From positions 46,482-110,481 of the forward strand of contig NZ_JAUSVR010000013.1 of NCBI RefSeq assembly GCF_030814815.1: a stretch of DNA of 64,000 nt, read 5' to 3'. Position 1 is the stretch's first letter, and the number at the start of each line of letters is the position of its first letter. The notes below the pieces were generated by a model. That model was not told the DNA's origin and made no database searches. It worked only from the letters and a program-made list of their open reading frames with translations. This document shows positions 28,313 to 36,161 of this stretch, in pieces. A program made the position numbers and the translations under genes. The stretch comes from Ancylobacter amanitiformis. GTDB taxonomy: Bacteria > Pseudomonadota > Alphaproteobacteria > Rhizobiales > Xanthobacteraceae.

Positions 28313-29137
28313 ATGACCTTCAACCCGCTGTTCGACGCCTCCCCGCGCCGCCTGCGACCGGCCCAGATCGCGGCCGGCCTGCGGACGCAGGGGCGCGTCA
28401 TCCTCGCGCTGATGCTGCGCGAGATGCGGCTGCGCTCGGTCCACTCGCGGCTCAGCTACCTGCTGGCGCTGCTGGAGCCGATCCTGCAGCTCACCATGAT
28501 GATGGGCATTTTCTCGCTGATCGGCCGGCGGCCGGAATTCGGCACCAGCCTGCTCCTGTTCCTGGGAACCGGCATCCTGCCCTTCTTCCTGTTCACCCAT
28601 GTCTCGGGCCGCACCACCGGCGCGATCCGCGCGAGCGGACTGGTGCGGGCGCTCACCCCCATCCAGCCGCTGGACATCATGGTGGCGCGCGCCCTGCTGG
28701 AGACGGCGACGCTGCTCATCGTCGCCATGCTGCTGTTCACCTTCATCTACGCGACCGGCGTGAAGGACGCGATCCCGGTGCGCCCGATGCTGGCCATCCA
28801 GGGGTTCGCCGCCACCGCGCTGCTCGCCATCGGCGTCGGGTTGATCAACGGAGTGATCGGCGCCTTCTTCCGGCTCTACGCGGTGATCTACGGCGTGTTC
28901 TCGCGCTCGCTCATCTTCCTGTCCGGCGTGTTCTTCGTGCCCGATTTCATGCCCCCGGCCATCCGCTACTGGATCAGCTGGAACCCGCTGCTGCACGGGC
29001 TGGAATGGTTCCGCTCCGGTTTCTACCTCACCTATCCCACGCTGACCCTCGACCGCACCTACCTGATCGGCTTCGGCCTCGTCTCGCTGCTGATCGGGCT
29101 GGCGCTCGAACGCGTGTTCCGCGCGAGGCTGGTATGA
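28313..29137 (+). CDS. kpsM: Capsule ABC transporter permease, KpsM-like
   Basis: The protein has 274 residues of the ABC-2 polysaccharide permease family with six hydrophobic segments. The cytoplasmic start contains LALMLREMRLRSVHSRLSYL, like KpsM/CtrC. Further marks are the early LEPILQLTMMMGIFSLIG and, before the last helix, the conserved ISWNPLLHGLEWFRSGFY. It works with the adjacent ATPase to move the finished glycan across the inner membrane. GGAAAG lies just before the ATG, and the stop overlaps the kpsT start (ATGA). No anomaly was seen here, in contrast to the ATPase. Confidence 0.92.
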   Translation: MTFNPLFDASPRRLRPAQIAAGLRTQGRVILALMLREMRLRSVHSRLSYLLALLEPILQLTMMMGIFSLIGRRPEFGTSLLLFLGTGILPFFLFTHVSGRTTGAIRASGLVRALTPIQPLDIMVARALLETATLLIVAMLLFTFIYATGVKDAIPVRPMLAIQGFAATALLAIGVGLINGVIGAFFRLYAVIYGVFSRSLIFLSGVFFVPDFMPPAIRYWISWNPLLHGLEWFRSGFYLTYPTLTLDRTYLIGFGLVSLLIGLALERVFRARLV

Positions 29138-29880
29138 TGGCGGTGGAACTGCGCGACGTCGCCAAGGGCTATCGCGGCCCGCACGGGCAGGCCCGCGTGT
29201 TCGAACATCTCGACGCTGCCTTTCCGCGCGGCGCCTCGGTCGGCATCCTGGGTGCGCGCGGCGCCGGCAAGTCGACGCTGATCCGGCTGATCGGCGGCTC
29301 CACCCTGCCCGATCGCGGCCGGATCCGCCGCCATGGCGCGATATCGCCGCCGGTGGCGACGACGCAGGCCTATCACGCCGCGCTGACCGGGCGCGAGAAC
29401 CTGCATTTCGTGGCGCGGGTCAACGGCTTCGACGGCGAGGCGGCAGCCGATTTCGTCGCCCGCTTCGCCCAGCTGGAAGAGGCGATCGACCAGCCGCTGC
29501 AGAGCTACACGCGCGACCGGCGCGCCCGCTTCCTGTTCGCGGCCTCCTATGCGCTGCCGTTCGACATCTACCTCGCCGACGAGGTGCTGTTCGGCGGCGC
29601 CGGCGCCTTCCGCGCGCGCTGCGTCGACCTGGTGCAGGCGCGCCGGAGCCAGGCCAGCTTCATCTTCACCTCCCGGTCGCCGCAGATGCTGCGCCGCTTC
29701 GCCGATATCGGCGCGGTGCTGCACGAGGGCCGGCTGCACATGTTCGAGCGGATCGGCGACGCCATCCGTCTCTTTCGCACCCTCGACGCCAGCGCCGCCG
29801 CCGAACTGGACGACGCGCTGGAGGATGAGGACAGCGAAGCGGAGCGGCTGATCGACGAACCCTTCGGGCCGCCCGCCTGA
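29134..29880 (+). CDS. kpsT: Capsule ABC transporter ATPase, KpsT-like with degenerate motifs
   Basis: The protein has 248 residues and the KpsT/CtrD layout. Walker A is intact (GARGAGKST, 40-48), LTGREN (84-89) is the family motif after it, and Walker B with the catalytic Glu is present (YLADE, 146-150). Two elements are not normal. Where KpsT proteins have the signature YSSGMRAR, this one has YTRDRRAR (125-132). The H-loop histidine of VSHSP is replaced, giving TSRSP with R181. The Q-loop region (SPPVATTQ) is also divergent. An acidic tail (about 225-240) is added. The frame is intact and coupled to kpsM by ATGA, so it is probably expressed. Whether it hydrolyses ATP normally is doubtful. 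ATG 29137 is an alternative start. Confidence 0.88.
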   Translation: MMAVELRDVAKGYRGPHGQARVFEHLDAAFPRGASVGILGARGAGKSTLIRLIGGSTLPDRGRIRRHGAISPPVATTQAYHAALTGRENLHFVARVNGFDGEAAADFVARFAQLEEAIDQPLQSYTRDRRARFLFAASYALPFDIYLADEVLFGGAGAFRARCVDLVQARRSQASFIFTSRSPQMLRRFADIGAVLHEGRLHMFERIGDAIRLFRTLDASAAAELDDALEDEDSEAERLIDEPFGPPA

Positions 29881-29935
29881 AATCCCCCCTCCCCCTCGGC
29901 CGGGAATGCCCCAGCCCCAACCTGAAGGAGCCGAC

Positions 29936-30154
29936 ATGAGCGATCTTCCCGAAATCAGCCGCGAACTCGAGCGTTTCGTTGCCCGCCGCCTCGTGGAATT
30001 CGACCAGGCCGCGTGGAAGGAACTCAGCGTGCAGAAGCGCAAGGAGTGCATCCAGGCCGCTCGCCGCGCGCTGAAGGCGGAGCGCAACTTCTTCGCCCGC
30101 CAGGCCAACACCGCCGCAAGCACCGGCGCGGGCGCGATCTTCGCGGCCGAGTGA
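29936..30154 (+). CDS. Small conserved-looking protein of unknown function in the capsule operon
   Basis: The protein has 72 residues, charged and helical, without a signal peptide or membrane segment. It starts MSDLPEISRELERFV and ends with an Ala/Gly-rich tail (ASTGAGAIFAAE). AAGGAG lies six bases before the ATG, one of the best ribosome sites in the window, which supports that it is real. It sits 55 bases after kpsT and before a strong hairpin. I do not recognise it. A regulatory or adaptor role in export would fit its position but has no further support. Confidence 0.65.
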   Translation: MSDLPEISRELERFVARRLVEFDQAAWKELSVQKRKECIQAARRALKAERNFFARQANTAASTGAGAIFAAE

Positions 30155-30166
30155 GCGACCAAAGGG

Positions 30167-30197
30167 GCCGGCGCCGGCCTGAACAGCCGGCGCCGGC
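30167..30197 (+). terminator. Strong hairpin after the kps group
   Basis: A perfect 12-bp stem (GCCGGCGCCGGC against its complement) with a 7-base loop lies 13 bases after the 72-aa gene. The U-run is weak, so it may be a terminator or an mRNA-stabilising end. Confidence 0.6.
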
Positions 30198-30311
30198 TCG
30201 TTCCGGTGACAGTAGTCGCACCTTACCTTGCGTATATCGGCGACGGTATTATCGTATATTTCAAGATTACATGCATTTTCTTATGTGCCATAACGATCAC
30301 ACATATTGATT

Positions 30312-30341
30312 TTGCGAGACGATTTGACCTTGAAGTATAGA
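30312..30341 (+). promoter_or_regulatory. Candidate promoter for the export lipoprotein gene
   Basis: TTGCGA (30312-30317) and TATAGA (30336-30341) are 18 bases apart in an AT-rich gap, about 60 bases before the TTG start at 30400. The match is modest; TTGACC at 30324 is an alternative -35. Confidence 0.35.
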
Positions 30342-30399
30342 ATTGATAACCCCGATCCGGCTTAGTTAAGCTGCATGAAAGCCATAAGGATCGATTGGT

Positions 30400-31554
30400 T
30401 TGATTATCCGGGGTCCAAAGGTCCGCATTGCCGGCCTTGCCATGCTGGGCATGCTGCTCGGCGGATGCGTGTTTTTCCCTGGTTCCGGGCCGACGACCCA
30501 GGAGGTCATGAAGCCGCAGGAGCCGATCGACTATGAAATCGTCGATGTCGACGCGGAGGCGGTGAACGCCATGCGCCTGTGGCGCTCGGCAAGCCTTGCC
30601 AGCAGCTTCGGCGTGCGCAAGCCGGCCCCCGAGACGCGGGTGAACGTGGGCGATGTCGTGCAGGTCTCGATCTGGGAAGCCAGTTCCGGCGGCCTGTTCG
30701 GCGGGCGCGGCGCGGTCGAGACGGGCTCGGGCAGCGAGACCCTGCCGCCGCAGACGGTGGATCGCGACGGCCGCATCAAGGTGCCCTATGTCGGCGAGGT
30801 GCCGGTGGTGGGCAAGCGGCCGAGCGAGATCGCCAGCAGCATCGAGAAGAGCCTCACCGGCAAGGCGATCGAGCCGCAGGTGCTCGTCACCCTGCCGCAG
30901 CAGACCTCCGCCTCCGTGGTGGTGGTCGGCGACCTCACCGGCGCCGGCCGGGTCAATCTCAACGTCAAGGGCGACCGGCTGCTCGAAGTGATCGCCCAGG
31001 CCGGCGGCATCAAGGCCCCGCCGCACGAGACCTTCGTGCGGGTGACGCGCGGCTCGCGCGCCGCGACGATGCAGCTTTCCGCCGTGCTGGCCAGCCCGGC
31101 CGAGGACATTTTCATGCAGCCCGGCGACACGGTCTACGTGTTCCGCCGGCCGCAGACCTTCACCGCGCTCGGCGCGGTCAAGGGCGCGGGCGAAGTGGCG
31201 ATCGACCGCGAGGACTTCACCGTCGCCGAGGCGGTGGGCTCTTCCGGCGGCCTGATCGACGCCCAGGCCGACCCCAGCGGCGTGTTCATCTTCCGCTATG
31301 AGCAGGCGGCCGTGGTGCGCGCCATGGACCCCGATTCGCCGCACCTTTCCGGCAACAGCGCGGTGCCGGTCATCTACCGGCTGAACCTCAAGGACCCCTC
31401 GGGCTATTTCATCGCCCGCGCCTTCCCGGTTCGCGTCGGCGACATCGTCTATGTCGCCAACGCGCCCGGCACGGAATTCTCCAAGTTCCTGCGCATGGCG
31501 CTGATGATCAGCTCGCTCATCCGCACCAATGACGTGACCTGGTCCGCGGACTGA
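30400..31554 (+). CDS. Outer-membrane polysaccharide export lipoprotein (Wza/CtrA-type OPX)
   Basis: The protein has 384 residues. It begins with a lipoprotein signal and lipobox LLGGC near residue 24, so it is anchored to the outer membrane. The polysaccharide export domain follows (VNVGDVVQVSIWEAS, then DRDGRIKVPYVGEV), with soluble ligand-binding repeats (VVVVGDLTGAGRVNLN, LGAVKGAGEVAIDRE) and a C-terminal segment rich in hydrophobics (FLRMALMISSLI). It would form the outer channel for the KpsE/M/T exporter. The start is TTG, with AAGGA nine bases upstream. It is separated from kpsT by its own AT-rich promoter region. The size fits Wza/CtrA better than the longer E. coli KpsD. Confidence 0.9.
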   Translation: MIIRGPKVRIAGLAMLGMLLGGCVFFPGSGPTTQEVMKPQEPIDYEIVDVDAEAVNAMRLWRSASLASSFGVRKPAPETRVNVGDVVQVSIWEASSGGLFGGRGAVETGSGSETLPPQTVDRDGRIKVPYVGEVPVVGKRPSEIASSIEKSLTGKAIEPQVLVTLPQQTSASVVVVGDLTGAGRVNLNVKGDRLLEVIAQAGGIKAPPHETFVRVTRGSRAATMQLSAVLASPAEDIFMQPGDTVYVFRRPQTFTALGAVKGAGEVAIDREDFTVAEAVGSSGGLIDAQADPSGVFIFRYEQAAVVRAMDPDSPHLSGNSAVPVIYRLNLKDPSGYFIARAFPVRVGDIVYVANAPGTEFSKFLRMALMISSLIRTNDVTWSAD

Positions 31555-31570
31555 GGCATCGGGGCACTAT

Positions 31571-31603
31571 CGGGCGGGACGTGAACGCATCACGCCCCGC
31601 CCG
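31571..31603 (+). terminator. Hairpin after the export lipoprotein gene
   Basis: cgggcgggacgtga pairs with tcacgccccgcccg (one mismatch, 5-base loop), 16 bases after the stop. There is no U-run. It is probably the 3' end of the transcript. Confidence 0.5.
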
Positions 31604-31648
31604 CCGCGGAAGGTTCGAGGGGGTCCGTGGGGGGCCAGGGAGGACATC

Positions 31649-32794
31649 ATGCGGAAGGGCTTTCATTCGGGAGCGGCGCTCATTGCCTGCCTCGCACTGC
31701 CGCTCGCCGCGCCGGTGCGCGCGGCCGAGCCGGTACCGATCGCCGATTTCATGATCATGGATGTCTGCGTCGATGCGGGCGACCGCATCCTGCCCCGGCT
31801 CGTCCCGGGCGACGAGGCCTGCACGCGCCGCCGCGACATAAGACCGGGCGAGACGCCGCCTTATGAACTGCGCAACTTCCTCAATCCCGGCCATGGCTGC
31901 ACCGAGGATGGCGGCACGGTCGCCAAGCTCAACCGGCCGGTGGCGCGGGACGGCACGATACGTATCGTCTCCTCCACCCTCAACGTGGCGGTGAGCGGCT
32001 GTGCCGGCACGCGCGGGCGGCCCGGCGCGGCGGGTGACGGGGGGGCCTCGATCCAGTGGTATGATGAGGGGTATGGCTTCATCATGGGCAGCTACAGCCC
32101 GGTGGCACTGTCCATCTACCAGACGCCGCTGTGCCGGGACGGCAGCACCTCGTCGCGGCGTTTCTTCCGCGGCTGGGTCATCGGGCCGTCGGCGGTCCCC
32201 GCCGTGGGGACGACCGGCTTCGGCGTGTTCGAGGGGCGCCTCGCCACCGGGGCCGCCTCGCAGCTCTCCGCCACCTGCCCCACCCGCTACCGGCGCGCGC
32301 TGACCAGCTGGCTGGTCGCACCGATGCGCTACAGATCCGGGCGTGAACTGGTCTCCATCGTCTCCAGCCATTTCGCGCAGGTGAGCCGCGACGGGCTCTC
32401 GCCGGGGGAGACGATGCAGATGGAGCAGACCTACTGGACCCGCGAATTCGGCCTGTCGCGCTGGGAGAAATGGGCACGGGAGGGCTGGGTGCATCCGCGC
32501 AGCGGCCGGCCGGCACCCGATCTCGCCCGCGAACTCTACCAGCGCGGGCGCTGCGGCGCCCCGGTCGCCGGGAGCTTCGACATCTCCCCGCGCACCCGCT
32601 TCACGCCGGCGCCCGGCCATGACGACGCGCGCGACGGCGCCTATGTGCGGGCCATCCTCGACCCGCAGACCGGCGCGCGCACCCTCTGGTACATGACGCT
32701 GTGCGAGGACTACACCAATATCCATCCGCTGGCGGCCGGCAAGGCGCCGCCCGATGTCTCGCCCATCGCCGACCGCGCCTACTGGAACCCGTGA
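31649..32794 (+). CDS. Secreted protein of unknown function
   Basis: The protein has 381 residues with a clear Sec signal peptide (ALIACLALPLAAPVRA, cleavage after about residue 24). The mature part has eight cysteines, so disulfides are likely and it should be periplasmic or exported. Aromatic motifs such as QWYDEGYGFIMGSYSP and EQTYWTREFGL recur, but I recognise no catalytic signature. It follows the export lipoprotein by 94 bases beyond a hairpin, so it may be a separate unit. The opposing AMP nucleosidase gene ends 10 bases after it. A part in cell-surface assembly is possible from position only. Confidence 0.65.
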   Translation: MRKGFHSGAALIACLALPLAAPVRAAEPVPIADFMIMDVCVDAGDRILPRLVPGDEACTRRRDIRPGETPPYELRNFLNPGHGCTEDGGTVAKLNRPVARDGTIRIVSSTLNVAVSGCAGTRGRPGAAGDGGASIQWYDEGYGFIMGSYSPVALSIYQTPLCRDGSTSSRRFFRGWVIGPSAVPAVGTTGFGVFEGRLATGAASQLSATCPTRYRRALTSWLVAPMRYRSGRELVSIVSSHFAQVSRDGLSPGETMQMEQTYWTREFGLSRWEKWAREGWVHPRSGRPAPDLARELYQRGRCGAPVAGSFDISPRTRFTPAPGHDDARDGAYVRAILDPQTGARTLWYMTLCEDYTNIHPLAAGKAPPDVSPIADRAYWNP

Positions 32795-32804
32795 AGCGGC
32801 GCTG

Positions 32805-34262
32805 TCAACGGAAGGGCGGCTCGTCGAAGGAGCGCAGCTTGCGCGAATGGATGCTGGCGCCGGCTTCCTTCAGCTTGTCGAGCGCGGCGAGGCCGATCCT
32901 GAGATGTTCGCTCACGGCACGCTCATAAAAGGCGTTGGCGGCGCCGGGCAGCTTGATCTCGCCATGCAGCGGCTTGTCGGAGACGCAGAGCAGCGTGCCA
33001 TAGGGCACGCGCAGCCGGTAGCCCTGCGCGGCGATGGTGCCCGATTCCATGTCCACCGCGATGGCGCGCGAGAGGTTGATGCGGCGGCGCTCCTGGGTCC
33101 AGCGCAGTTCCCAGTTGCGGTCATCCTGCGTGACCACCGTGCCGGTACGCAGGCGCCGCTTGAGCTGCTCGCCGACCTCGCCCGTCACCTCCGCCGCCGC
33201 CTGCTGCAGCGCCACCTGCACCTCGGCCAGCGCGGGGATCGGAATGTCGGGCGGCACCAGTTCGTCCAGGATGCCGTCCTGCCGGAGATAGGCGTGGGCG
33301 AGCACGTAATCGCCGATCACCTGCGTCTGCCGCAGCCCCCCGCAATGGCCGACCATGAGCCAGCAATGCGGGCGCAGCACCGCGAGGTGGTCGGTCACGG
33401 TCTTGGCGTTGGACGGGCCGACGCCGATATTGACCAGCGTCACCCCTTGCCCACCCGGCCGCACGAGATGATAGGCCGGCATCTGGTAGCGGTGCCACGG
33501 CGCGCTCATCACCCGCTCCACCGCATCGGCGTCCAGACCCGCGCGGTCGATCCGCACCCCGCCCGGCGTCACCAGCGCCTGCGCCGTGCCCGCCGCAATC
33601 TCGGCAAGGCCGGCGCGCACGAACTGGTCGACATAGCGGTGATAATTGGTGAGCAGGATCCAGGACTGGAAGCACCGCCAGTCCGTGCCGGTATAGTGCA
33701 CGAGGCGGCGCAGCGAATAATCGGTGCGTACCGCGTCGAACAGCGCCAGCGGGCGCGGCTCGCCCTCCACCAGTTCGAACGTGCCGTCGGCAATCTCGTC
33801 GCCGACCAGCGACAGGAGCGGCGTGGGGAAATGCCGGGCGAGATCGGAGGCCGTGACCGTGCCGCGGCCAAGCTCGTCGCCCCCCTCCAGCGCGTAGGGA
33901 TAGGGAATTTCCTGGTGGCTGATGCCGGTCTCGATCCGCGCGCCATATTCGGCGACCAGCGGGGTCAGCTGGTCGAGCAGGTAGGCGCGGAATTCCGCCG
34001 GCTGGGTCACGCTGGTCTGATGGATGCCCGACACCGCGAATTTCGCATAGCCCCGCTGGCTCTTCACCATCGGGGAGAGGTAGGGCTCATGCGTCACGCG
34101 CAGCAGCGGGTAGCGGTAGCGCGCCCGCTCCTCGGGGGTCGGGGCCTGCCCGGTCTCGAAGAAGCGCTGCAGGTCGCCGCGCAGGGCCTCGCGTGCCGCC
34201 CGGTAGAGCGCGTCCAGCCGGTCGATGGCTGCCTCGGGAGTAGCCGCCGTCTCGAACATCAT
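32805..34262 (-). CDS. amn: AMP nucleosidase
   Basis: The protein has 485 residues from ATG 34262, matching the E. coli enzyme length; further upstream codons run into a repeat element. The reaction is AMP + H2O to adenine + ribose-5-phosphate, in purine balance. The N-terminal domain is Amn-specific (YRYPLLRVTHEP, then GIHQTSVTQPAEF). The C-terminal domain is of the nucleoside phosphorylase type, with VNIGVGPSNAKT, MVGHCGGLR and AVDMESGTIAAQGYR. It stands alone between two convergent or repeat borders. Confidence 0.93.
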   Translation of the reverse strand: MMFETAATPEAAIDRLDALYRAAREALRGDLQRFFETGQAPTPEERARYRYPLLRVTHEPYLSPMVKSQRGYAKFAVSGIHQTSVTQPAEFRAYLLDQLTPLVAEYGARIETGISHQEIPYPYALEGGDELGRGTVTASDLARHFPTPLLSLVGDEIADGTFELVEGEPRPLALFDAVRTDYSLRRLVHYTGTDWRCFQSWILLTNYHRYVDQFVRAGLAEIAAGTAQALVTPGGVRIDRAGLDADAVERVMSAPWHRYQMPAYHLVRPGGQGVTLVNIGVGPSNAKTVTDHLAVLRPHCWLMVGHCGGLRQTQVIGDYVLAHAYLRQDGILDELVPPDIPIPALAEVQVALQQAAAEVTGEVGEQLKRRLRTGTVVTQDDRNWELRWTQERRRINLSRAIAVDMESGTIAAQGYRLRVPYGTLLCVSDKPLHGEIKLPGAANAFYERAVSEHLRIGLAALDKLKEAGASIHSRKLRSFDEPPFR

Positions 34263-34291
34263 CGCACCCCTTGCCTGCCGACCCTGCTGCC

Positions 34292-34396
34292 AGAGCATCT
34301 CCGGTGAACTCCGGTTCACCGGAAATGCTCTAGGTCTTTGTTTCAACGCGTTTTCTTGACGCGAACCGGAACCCACTTCGCTCGAAAACGCTCTAG
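34292..34396. repeat. Interspersed palindromic element of the Rhizobiales type
   Basis: It begins with gagcatctccggtgaac and its inverted partner (gttcaccggaaatgctc), then tttgtttcaacgcgttttct and gcgaaccggaacccacttcg, and ends gaaaacgctctag. I recognise this text as an intergenic repeat common in genomes of this order. It lies just upstream of amn. Confidence 0.7.
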
Positions 34397-34453
34397 CGCG
34401 GATCGCGGCAAAGGTGAAGGGCACCGTCCGCCAGCCGGCCGGCCGTCCCGTGC

Positions 34454-35476
34454 TCAGCGCCAGCCGAGCGCCGGGGCGACATGGGTGAGGATGGCCTCGA
34501 TGACATGGGCGTTATACGCGACGCCCAGCTGGTTGGGCACGGTCAGCAGCAGCGTGTCGGCCTCCGCGATGGCCTCGTCCTGCTTCAGCTGCTCGATCAG
34601 CCGGTCGGGCTCGGCGGCATAGGAGCGGCCGAAGATCGCCCGCGTGCTGGCGTCGATGAAGCCGACATGGTCGCTCTCCTGGCCCGAGCGGCCGAAATAG
34701 AGGCGGTCCTGATCATCCACCAGCGCGAAGATGGAGCGGCTGACCGACACGCGCGGGGTGCGCGTGTGCCCCGCCTCCTTCCAGGCTTCGCGATAGGCGC
34801 GGATCTGCGCGGCCTGCTGCAGGTGAAACGGCTCGCCGGTCTCGTCATCCTTGAGCGTCGAGCTCTGCAGGTTGAGGCCGAGCTTTGCCGCCCACATGGC
34901 GGTGGCATTGGAGCCGGCGCCCCACCAGATGCGCTCGCGCAGGCCCGGCGCATGCGGCTCCAGCCGCAACAGGCCCGGCGGGTTGGGAAACATCGGGCGG
35001 GGATTGGGTTGGGCGAAGCCCTCGCCCTTCAACGCCTCCAGCAGCACTTCCGCGTGGCGCCGGCCCATGTCGGCATCGTTTTGTCCCTCGGGCGGGGCGT
35101 AGCCGAAATAGCGCCAGCCATCGATCACCTGCTCGGGCGAGCCGCGGCTGATGCCGAGCTGGAGGCGCCCGCCGGAAATGAGATCGGCGGCGCCGGCATC
35201 CTCCGCCATGTACATCGGGTTCTCGTAGCGCATGTCGATGACCGCGGTGCCGATCTCGATGCGGCTCGTCTTCGCGCCCACCGCCGCCAGCAGCGGAAAG
35301 GGCGAGGCGAGCTGGCGGGCGAAATGGTGCACGCGAAAATAGGCGCCGTCCGCGCCCAGCTGCTCGGCCGCCACCGCGAGTTCGATGGATTGCAGCAGCG
35401 CATCGCCCGCCGAGCGCGTCCCGGAATTGGCCGAGGGCGTCCAGTGCCCGAATGACAGGAAACCGATCTTCTTCAT
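34454..35476 (-). CDS. LLM-class flavin-dependent oxidoreductase
   Basis: The protein has 340 residues of the bacterial luciferase-like superfamily, FMN/F420-type monooxygenase or reductase. Signs are IGFLSFGHWTP at the start, HHFARQLASPFPLLAAVGAKT, ISGGRLQLGISRGSP and IWWGAGSNATAMWAAKLG. These enzymes oxidise diverse small substrates with reduced flavin; nothing here fixes the substrate. ATG 35476 is preferred to GTG 35479. It is divergent from the MarR gene across about 200 bases, so the MarR protein could control it. Confidence 0.8.
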   Translation of the reverse strand: MKKIGFLSFGHWTPSANSGTRSAGDALLQSIELAVAAEQLGADGAYFRVHHFARQLASPFPLLAAVGAKTSRIEIGTAVIDMRYENPMYMAEDAGAADLISGGRLQLGISRGSPEQVIDGWRYFGYAPPEGQNDADMGRRHAEVLLEALKGEGFAQPNPRPMFPNPPGLLRLEPHAPGLRERIWWGAGSNATAMWAAKLGLNLQSSTLKDDETGEPFHLQQAAQIRAYREAWKEAGHTRTPRVSVSRSIFALVDDQDRLYFGRSGQESDHVGFIDASTRAIFGRSYAAEPDRLIEQLKQDEAIAEADTLLLTVPNQLGVAYNAHVIEAILTHVAPALGWR

Positions 35477-35684
35477 CACATTCTACCAACATCGACAGGA
35501 AAACAGGCCGGCAGCCCGCGGCCCGGGAGCCAGCCGCGCGAAGCGGGGCGCCGGTGGACGCGGCGGCACAGCTTTACCCCAGAGATCGGCACGGCATCGA
35601 TCGCCCGCGACACGATCGCGTGATCCTGCCGGCACCGCCGCCAAGCTACTTGCCTTAAAATAATTCGTTTCCTATCAATTAGCC

Positions 35685-36161
35685 ATGAACGTACTTCCCC
35701 CGCCCGATCTGATGGCGCTCCAGCGCGCCTTGACCGCGCAGCTGCTCCAGGCCGGGCGGCACTGGCGGCGCTGCGCCGAGCGCGAGCTGGAATCCTACGG
35801 CATCTCCGAGGCCTGCGCCGCGCCGCTGCTCTGGGCCGGCCGGCTGGGCGGGGGCGTGCGGCAGGTGACGCTGGCGAGCCATGTGGGAATCGAGGGACCC
35901 TCGCTGGTGCGGCTGCTCGACCAACTTGCCGCCGCCGCACTCATCGAGCGCCGGGACGACCCCACCGATCGGCGCGCCAAGACCATCTGGCTCACCGCCG
36001 CCGGCGAAGCGCTCGCCGCGCGCATCGAGGACATGCTGGTCGGCGTGCGCGCGCGCGTTCTCGCCGGCTTCGACCGGGCGGACCTCGAAGCCGCGCTGCG
36101 GGTGCTCACCGCGTTCGACGAGACATCCGTCCGCCCTGCCGAGGAAGAGGCGCTGCCGTGA
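35685..36161 (+). CDS. MarR-family transcriptional regulator
   Basis: The protein has 158 residues and a winged-helix fold. The recognition region is RQVTLASHVGIEGPSLVRLL, and the wing is ERRDDPTDRRAKTIWLT, with the conserved D-x-R-D/A-K pattern. It likely represses the efflux genes that follow (4-base overlap with the FUSC gene) and releases on binding an aromatic acid. That is the usual role of MarR proteins beside aae-type pumps; no operator could be picked out in the AT-rich stretch at 35650-35684. Confidence 0.85.
   Translation: MNVLPPPDLMALQRALTAQLLQAGRHWRRCAERELESYGISEACAAPLLWAGRLGGGVRQVTLASHVGIEGPSLVRLLDQLAAAALIERRDDPTDRRAKTIWLTAAGEALAARIEDMLVGVRARVLAGFDRADLEAALRVLTAFDETSVRPAEEEALP

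Noticed and set aside
29134..29880. kpsT as a pseudogene
   Set aside because: Frame, Walker motifs, coupling and codon use are intact, so altered motifs alone do not show decay.
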